NCBI GenBank assembly: GCA_002794785.1
Contig: NBBA01000016.1
Coordinates: 310,001 to 374,000 of the forward strand
Direction of reading: 5' to 3'
Length of the DNA: 64,000 nt
Source of the DNA: Coniferiporia sulphurascens
Taxonomy: Eukaryota; Basidiomycota; Agaricomycetes; Hymenochaetales; Hymenochaetaceae
Under the pieces are notes generated by a model that saw only the letters and a program-made list of their open reading frames with translations, was not told the DNA's origin and searched no databases. Position numbers and translations under genes: made by a program. This document shows positions 57,861-64,000 of this stretch, in pieces; the first letter of the stretch is position 1; every line of letters starts with the position of its first letter.

Positions 57861-59094
57861 AGTTTACAGGATGATCACAACCACTGCTTGGATTGTGTAG
57901 AACCAATTTTCTCATATCTATTAGCAATGAATACAAGCAGGAAATCATCTAAATCATCTATAAGTATAATGTAGAAAATAACCAGTTACACAGTCAGTGT
58001 GGAAGAAAAGAAAAGATTCTGAGCAATGTATACAAGGTCACCTAAAAAGCATAACAGATGCTGCCTATGCCCTGGCAGTTAACTTCAAGCTAGGTTTAGA
58101 AGGAGACATTAACTGGAATAATAGAAGGTCAGTGCTTACCTGTGCTGGTAGAACACTCAAGTATACACTGGCTGAATGGACAGATTAGTCAACTTTCAAG
58201 ACATTATGGGACATGAGATAAACTGAGAAGAAATGAAACTATGGCAAGGCTACCTGCAAGCAAGGCCATAGTAGAGGAATGGAAATGTATTGATATGTAC
58301 TCTTTAGGGTCATGCAAATCATTTGACACATGAGATGCAAGAAGCCTTATGAGAGATAATTGTTTTGTTGCAGTATTATGACACTCAGCCATTAGTATAG
58401 GGGTGAGTGTGATATATGGGAATGTATGGGAAAGGGAAGGCAGTAGGATCCTATCATCCCCCTCTTCATTATCCAAGAGATTTGTAATCCATAACACAAA
58501 ATGCCAATTGTGGATATTTGCAAATGGCAAGATGATGGTAGGAATAAAAGAAGCAGAAGACCCTGAAATAGTTTTTAAAGAAGCTGGTCACATGACAAAC
58601 AAATATCTACAAATAATCCTTTTATAGACATGCATATATACTAAACAAAATCACCAATACGCCTGTTTGTCACTGCTTAGAACAGCTAGTAATCATTATG
58701 TCCTTGCCATTGTGAGTGCTCTAGCATTTGTTTGAAGCTTACACCTTGTAAACCATTATTCGTATTACAAGTGTCTATATATCTTAACTTGATGGAAGCT
58801 GAACAATATGCAAGAACTCTTTTCTTCACTACTGCCATCCCCCACACCCCCATCACCCCCAAATCCCACAAATAGCAAGATTCTCAGCATTGTCTCTCTC
58901 CCTATTCTAGTTTCCGCCTCTTCTGTTTTGCTAGAGGCCAGCATAAGACCTTTAAAAGGGGGTCCAAACAGCAGCCCCTTGACACTAGCTTTGGTATGCA
59001 CTTGGTTCTAATTGGCTAATATGATACATAATTGCAAAAGTAGAGATGGATAGATTAGTTTACATGGGTTCTGGAAAATAAACAAACCCAGTCT
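57861..59094. other. unassigned, low CpG
   Basis: About 1.2 kb without a recognised gene. Minus-strand frames at 58204-58530 and 58765-59001 have no domain that I know. It may hold the 3' UTR of the DUF6532-like gene or decayed transposon sequence. Confidence 0.35.
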
Positions 59095-62000
59095 TCAAAC
59101 AATGCAGCAACAAATGTGAAATAATGGCTTACAAGATGCTGTGACTGATCTTTCAAGTGCTGCATAGTCTATCTCTGCATCCTCATCCTCACCGCAATCA
59201 TTAGGAATACCAAGTTTGGCATGTATACTTGAGAGTAATAAGTAAATGTTAGTTTAAACTCCATGGTTTGAAGGCAATCTGTCTCACCATGCATCTTTAT
59301 AAAGCTGCTTTTGTATTGCTGCAATATAAGTAGGAGCTCTCTTGGGATCAGCCATGTCATTCAGTCTTTTCAAATGCTTGTGCCAGATAACTCTGAATGA
59401 TTCCCCTTCAAATTTTTTCTGGAAAAAAGTCCCTGACCCATAATCCATTAAAATTGCCTCAATCTGTACTTAATTATTTAGCATGTATTCTTAGTAGGAG
59501 TAGATCACTTACTGAGGTAAGGATTAGTGCAATTACAGGAAAAGGAATGGGATTGAACTTGTCCTGGAATTTGATACCATCTGCCTTTTTGGAAGAAAAC
59601 CACTGTGCTTGAAGAATCTGGCTGATAATAGGATTTGCAAATGGCTTCTGTTTATCATAAAAAAATGGCTAGAGATAATAGTAGATAGGAATATGACTCA
59701 AAATTAGTCAATAAATCTTGCATATAGGCTACTCACATCCAAATGTATACCCCCATATGCAAATGCTCCCTTATTAATAAGGGCTTTAACAAGAGAGGCC
59801 ACTTTTGCTGGATCACCATTGTTCAGATGAAAGGCAGTCACAACTGCCCCTGAGGCCTTTGTCTTGAGGTTCTGCCTTGCATTTGCAGTGTTTCTCCCAA
59901 CCTGAATTGGATAAGTAAGTTGAAAATGTATTGTTATCCAGATATGTACTTACCACTTGTAATATAATGGTTTTGTAATGATCATCCACATTCCACTTTA
60001 TTAGCTGTTCATCATTGCCTGGCCCAAGGCCAGATGGGGCAGCTTCTCGAAAAGCAGAATAAACCATTTCCATCTTTTCATCATTTGTAGGGAAACCAAT
60101 TTCTAGAGCAATAGATGCTCTAAATATCTTGCTGGCAGCCTGGACCCGAGACCTGCTCCTGGGGTCCAGAGCTGAGAGGACTGCCCCTTTACTAGCACTG
60201 GTTGTTAGATTCGCTCCCTGATTAAGGGTTAGAAACAAGTGATAACAGATTCACACAATAATACTAGTTAGTTTAGGGTAGGCTTGATACCCTTCACTTG
60301 CTAGAGTGTTAGAGCTGATGATGGTGGTAAGAGACAAGATGTTACAATTTTCTCTCTTACGTTCCCCTACTGCGCTGACTCACTTCCTCTTTGTCATCAT
60401 CAGTCAGCGCAACTCCCCCATTTCTCTACCTTACTCATCCTTATTTGCCTTGCACCATAAGACACCATGATGACGCCTTATTGCACCATGATGACGTGCT
60501 TTGCTTACTGATCACCGTACTTGTATTACCAAGGCTTTCCTTGCATTTCCATGACCTTCCACAGTCTGGCAAACATACCTAACCAAGTCGCTACAGTAAC
60601 AAACACATAGAGTAGCATATAAGCATGTAACTTCAGTAGCACAAGCCCTAAGCTTGTGCTCTTTGTTCATACAAGCCCATTATCTGCTACCACCAGTCTA
60701 CTGTGTGCCTCAGGCCATTAGTCGCTTCGTTGTAACCCGACTTCGCTAAAGAAGCATACCGCATCCACATCATCGATCAGGAAGCCCCTCCGACAATCAC
60801 CTTCGACTTATGACATCTAGGAAGCCCCGTTGCCATACCATCAGTCCTGAAGATCAGGAAGCCCCGACGTTGATCATCGCGTAACCGTTGAGCTTAACAC
60901 AAGAGATGAATTAAACTGCTTTTTACCGCAATTTTACGTTGGGCTTTTATACCCTACATGTTGTAGTCTATTTACTATGTTCCAGTAGATACTACAACAT
61001 ACTACTCTCGCTTTATAAGTCATAAGAATGTTCCGGTACAATCCTGTACATGCTATTTACTATTCTTAGCTTCTTATGGGTCAGTTATATATTCCAGTAC
61101 ATTCTACAGCCTACCGTGCTATCTTTATCTTATGCCAGAACCTTCCTCTGAGTTTCCATTGAGTCATACAGTATAATACCTAAGTTAACCATTCTCGGAT
61201 ACTACTATACCTATGATGCTTCTCCTTATTTCCTAATTGGTTCTGCTGTGTGATGTGCTATACTTGGCTCCCATCAATTGCATCTTCAATTGATCGCCAT
61301 GCTTCCATCAGCTATTCTTAGTGGAACACTTAGATATACTTGTGTGGCTCAGCGATTATGCTATCCTTCTTAATCTTATCTTGTTGTAGCTTGTTACTTA
61401 TTACCGTAGACTAATCTTGAGTCATTTCCATTATTGTGTTGAAAGGGGTTCGTTCTGGTGTTCTATTGTCTACTGGCATAAAGAGCTCCTCAGGCCCTAT
61501 AGCGTTTATATTTGTTATCCTGCTATACCCGGGTGTGACTCTATATGACGGTTCATCATTGAACCATCGTATTATAATTTCCTTATCTATTGATACTAGC
61601 TCCTGTCTTTGGTTTGGTTCCTTTTGATCTACTGTTGTGTGTCCTTTGGCTATGAAGTTGGCTTTGTATGCGAATAGTTGTTCTCGTAATTGTTTATTGA
61701 TAGTATGAACTATTTGGTGTGCTGCTTCTGCATAATCAGTTGATGTAATAACCGCCCTTTGATAACATAATTCATTATGTGGCTGATTATAAATCTTGGT
61801 TCTTGTGTAAGCGCTGATTACATATCTATTCAATTGATATGAGAACATAGTCACTCTATGTTCGATTATTACTTCTAGCCTTTCCACCACTTGTTGTTCC
61901 CTTGTAGTATGATCAAATATAATTTGACAGTTGTCATATCCTGCATTCTGTCCTACTGTTGCACATGCAATGTTAAATGCTTTCCATGCTACTTGATCTG

Positions 62001-62940
62001 CATCTTTACAGCATTGACATAGGTTCCTTGTATCGATTAGAGTTATGGGTCTTGCCATGTCGATCTTGCTAATCTGTTGATCCGGCAATCACAATTTTCA
62101 TCAATTTACTAACACTGGTGCTCCTGCCAGTGGGCTTGTCCATTAGATCTGTATTTGGATCCTTTGGTTCATCCTCTGTTGCAGCTGGTGTTGCTACCTG
62201 ACTGGACAGAGCTTGTGCAGATGGCTGAGGAATTTGACTAGGCACTATTGAGGTGCTTCTGTTGGAGGATTCACCTGTTATGATGAACTACAGGTGTGTA
62301 AGATACTGGGTACTTGGAAGGAAAGCTGAATTACATCACTGCGAGGCCTTTTTGCAGGCATCCTGGGAGTGCGCATGAGGTCTAGACCATCTCCAGAGCT
62401 CTCAGCAAAAATTGCAGTAGTTCACTTTCTTTTGACTGTGGATATAAGAATAAAAATAATGACAGCTAACTCTTAAGTGTGAGAATACCTTGTGTACCTG
62501 GATTTGAGATAGCCAAGGACCCATCTTCATTGACTTCTTCATCTTGGTCTGAATCCAAAAGCTGTTGCCCACTTTCCTGTTCTCCAGGACCCAAATGACC
62601 TAGGGGACCAGTTTCTGCACCAAGCCCATCAGAGAACTGAGTGGTAGGGAAGTCATCTTCATCCTCCAACTGCATCTGGGTTTTAGCCCTTTCCCTCACA
62701 GCTAAGAGGTGTGAAATTCATTAGTAGAGTTGCTGAACAGTAAATGTTTAAAACAAATTGCAATTTACCTTTTGCTCTAGCCTCTTCCAAAGCCTTAGAT
62801 GATTTTTCAGCCAGTGACTCAGCTAACCTCTTGTTTGCCTCTTCAAGCTGTTTCTGGAGCCTAGCCACTTCATTGGATGAAGCAAGGCTATTATCACCAT
62901 TGGACTTCTTGCCCTTGATTGTCCTTTTTTGTCCAGCCAT
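59095..62940 (-). CDS. DUF6532-like protein gene with a transposon in one intron
   Basis: Starts MAGQKRTIKGKKSNG (62940), then a coiled-coil (VARLQKQLEEANKRLAESLA), an acidic Gln/Ser-rich exon (62699 down), and a Ser/Pro linker ending SVSKLMK. The conserved part resumes at about 60218: SRSRVQAASKIFRASIALEIGFP, then GRNTANARQNLKTKASG, VASLVKALINKGAFAYGG, then an exon with PFANPIISQILQAQWF and FNPIPFPVIALILT, then IEAILMDYGSG and an acidic tail. Fungi of this group have multicopy genes of this pattern annotated as DUF6532; that name is from memory. Function unknown. The intron near 60219-62095 carries a foreign element (60259-62089). The final exon and stop (TGA 59095, or an earlier spliced TAA) are uncertain. 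No premature stop seen. Confidence 0.6.
60340..60899. repeat. solo LTR of the 560-bp family
   Basis: TGTTACAATTTT...GAGCTTAACA, 560 bp, target duplication CAAGA (60335-60339, 60900-60904). Fourth copy of the family in the window. Confidence 0.93.
61411..62058 (-). CDS. ORF of the unclassified insertion, unknown function
   Basis: ATG 62058 (MARPITLIDTRN) to TAG 61411, 215-216 codons, open throughout. It has a CQCC near the start, is mostly helical in appearance (YAEAAHQIVHTINKQLREQLF) and ends with an acidic NTIMEMTQD. It lies 31 bp from the element end, so the element carries its own leader only. It might be a gag-type structural protein; no motif proves it. Confidence 0.4.
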   Translation of the reverse strand: MARPITLIDTRNLCQCCKDADQVAWKAFNIACATVGQNAGYDNCQIIFDHTTREQQVVERLEVIIEHRVTMFSYQLNRYVISAYTRTKIYNQPHNELCYQRAVITSTDYAEAAHQIVHTINKQLREQLFAYKANFIAKGHTTVDQKEPNQRQELVSIDKEIIIRWFNDEPSYRVTPGYSRITNINAIGPEELFMPVDNRTPERTPFNTIMEMTQD

Positions 62941-63095
62941 TTTGTTGTACAGAAGTAGAGGTAGAGGTAAGCAAGAAGGTAATGGTAAGTAATAAAGATG
63001 TGTGCTTCCCAAAAAGGCAAATGAGGTGTGATTTAAAACTATATAGTTTTAATATTTTTATTTGGAAAGCCACCATTCTTGTATCAACAAGTGAC

Positions 63096-64000
63096 TTATT
63101 TACAAGTACAACATACAGCATAAAGGGGAGGATGCCCTGCTAGAACTCTCCCCTCTTCGAGATGTTGCCCAACTACCTGAATGCCCATGGGGAGCCTGGC
63201 CATCTTTTGTGCATTGTACATCGCAAATGCATCATGTGCAACCACATTCTTCGAACAAAGTTCCCTGCAGATCATAGGAGAAAGTCAGTCATGCACTGGG
63301 TCCACTTTTGTAATTAGTAGCACTCTGGCAGTGTAATTTAGCTGGATATCAATAATTTGATAATTGTGTGAATTCAAGTTTTGGCCAGAAGTTGATAGAA
63401 TGATACAAATGAAAATCTATAAGCATACACAGTGAAATCCTGGCACTTACCAGGTTGAACAAGAATGAGTATCCACAGACCTTCCATCCACCCTTCATGC
63501 CTCCATTCGGCACTGCCATTAGCGTGTTCGGTGCTGTCAGCAAAAAGTCTAGCTGTGCTTGCCCCCAAGCTTCAAACCACTGTGCATGGTATCCTTCCCC
63601 TTGCTCTACAAGTTTATAATATTCTTGTATGGTCTTTTTGCAGAAGCCTTCAAGGAGGCTTGCATAGACAGCATCACACCATATGTAATGTACCCACTAA
63701 ATATACAGCCAGTGCAGGACATGTGGAAGATGTAGCCACGTGTGCGCAAGTGTCATACCAGCATCATGAGGCTCTCCCCAAAGTAATGGGGCAAAGGCAG
63801 TTTTGCCTATTTCCATATTAGAGTTGTGGTATCAGTTGTATTGGGTACATTTGTCTATAGACAGGTATATGATGGACTAGCCTCCATCAACAAGGAGTAA
63901 CTGCGAAGCTATTTGGAGACCCTCATACGGGTTTGGCAGGGTACTGCTGGCATTTATTCTTGTTTATCGAACAGCAACAGTAAAGGGGAACATACCAGTT
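63096..64000 (-). pseudogene. amidase (acetamidase type), C-terminal part, degraded
   Basis: Amidase-signature-family remnant continuing past the window end. In reading order: QLLLVDGG-like remnants near 63880, then WCDAVYASLLEGFCKKTIQEYYKLVEQ, LDFLLTAPNTLMAVPNGGMKGGW, CGYSFLFNL, a GTAAGT...CCAG intron (63342-63450), LNYTARVLLITKVDPVHD, a TGA (63285-63287), then LSPMICREL...AFAMYNAQKM and LPMGIQVVGQHLEEGRVL, ending TAA 63096. The frame continues through the TGA, which stands where Arg is expected. YHAQWF, where fungal amidases usually show YRARW, suggests more CpG-type Arg changes. Family members hydrolyse small amides; this copy looks dead. Confidence 0.75.

Larger units (their letters stand above)
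60259..62089 (-). mobile_element. unclassified insertion with 5-bp duplication and one ORF
   Basis: CACAA is repeated at 60254-60258 and 62090-62094. Between them are 1,831 bp, or about 1.27 kb after removing the nested solo LTR at 60340-60899. In minus sense it begins ATTGCCGGATCAACAG, carries a 216-codon ORF, then an LTR-like stretch with GGGTATAAAAGCCC and the hairpin ATGTTGTAGT...ACTACAACAT (60958-61000), and ends CTAACTAGTATTA. The termini are neither inverted nor direct repeats. It may be a rearranged, non-autonomous LTR-element derivative lacking its 5' LTR. Confidence 0.5.

Noticed and set aside
60958..61000. Short hairpin-flanked repeat as a CRISPR-like or structured RNA unit
   Set aside because: It is a single hairpin in an LTR-like stretch; no array of regularly spaced repeats occurs anywhere in the window, and the host is a eukaryote.

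Overview
This is nuclear DNA of a filamentous basidiomycete, almost certainly an Agaricomycete (wood- or litter-decay type). The signs are genes split by many 45-70 bp GT-AG introns, a secreted AA9 lytic polysaccharide monooxygenase, a large local expansion of membrane-anchored cytochrome P450s, and fungal Tad-like LINEs, copia elements and pogo-type TIR elements. There is no sign of bacterial or viral origin.

Layout. (1) 1-4.3 kb holds ordinary single-copy genes: the 5' part of an AA9 LPMO (minus), URM1 (minus), and the divergent mitochondrial Obg GTPase MTG2 (plus). (2) 4.8-55.5 kb is an array of seven paralogous P450 genes. I call them A (4799-7157, -), B (8836-11176, -), C (25612-27958, -), D (30783-33134, +), E (36925-39273, +), F (47053-49396, -) and G (53114-55454, -). 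All seven read as intact 15-exon genes of about 513 residues with heme-Cys, ExxR and I-helix motifs. Each duplication unit carries flanking DNA, including a TATA box 40-60 bp and a conserved block about 310-420 bp upstream of the ATG. (3) The array is spread apart by transposons whose ends can be read exactly from target-site duplications (TSDs): two full-length LINEs between B and C, nested TIR elements between D and E, a full-length copia element carrying two nested solo LTRs between E and F, and a four-layer nest of insertions between F and G. (4) 56.8-64 kb is a repeat-rich flank: a truncated copia, AT-rich simple repeats, a DUF6532-like gene whose intron hosts a 1.8 kb insertion, and the 3' part of an amidase pseudogene.

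Main observation. Every premature stop I found in the retroelement reading frames and in the amidase, 24 in total, is TGA. Many lie where arginine is conserved in the family. The copia polyprotein is otherwise open in one frame over about 1,620 codons. This is the expected mark of CGA-to-TGA change by CpG deamination of silenced DNA. The interleaved P450 copies, although also duplicated, keep CGA codons and intact frames. Exon borders were placed by hand from splice motifs and comparison among paralogs; no alignment or database search was run.
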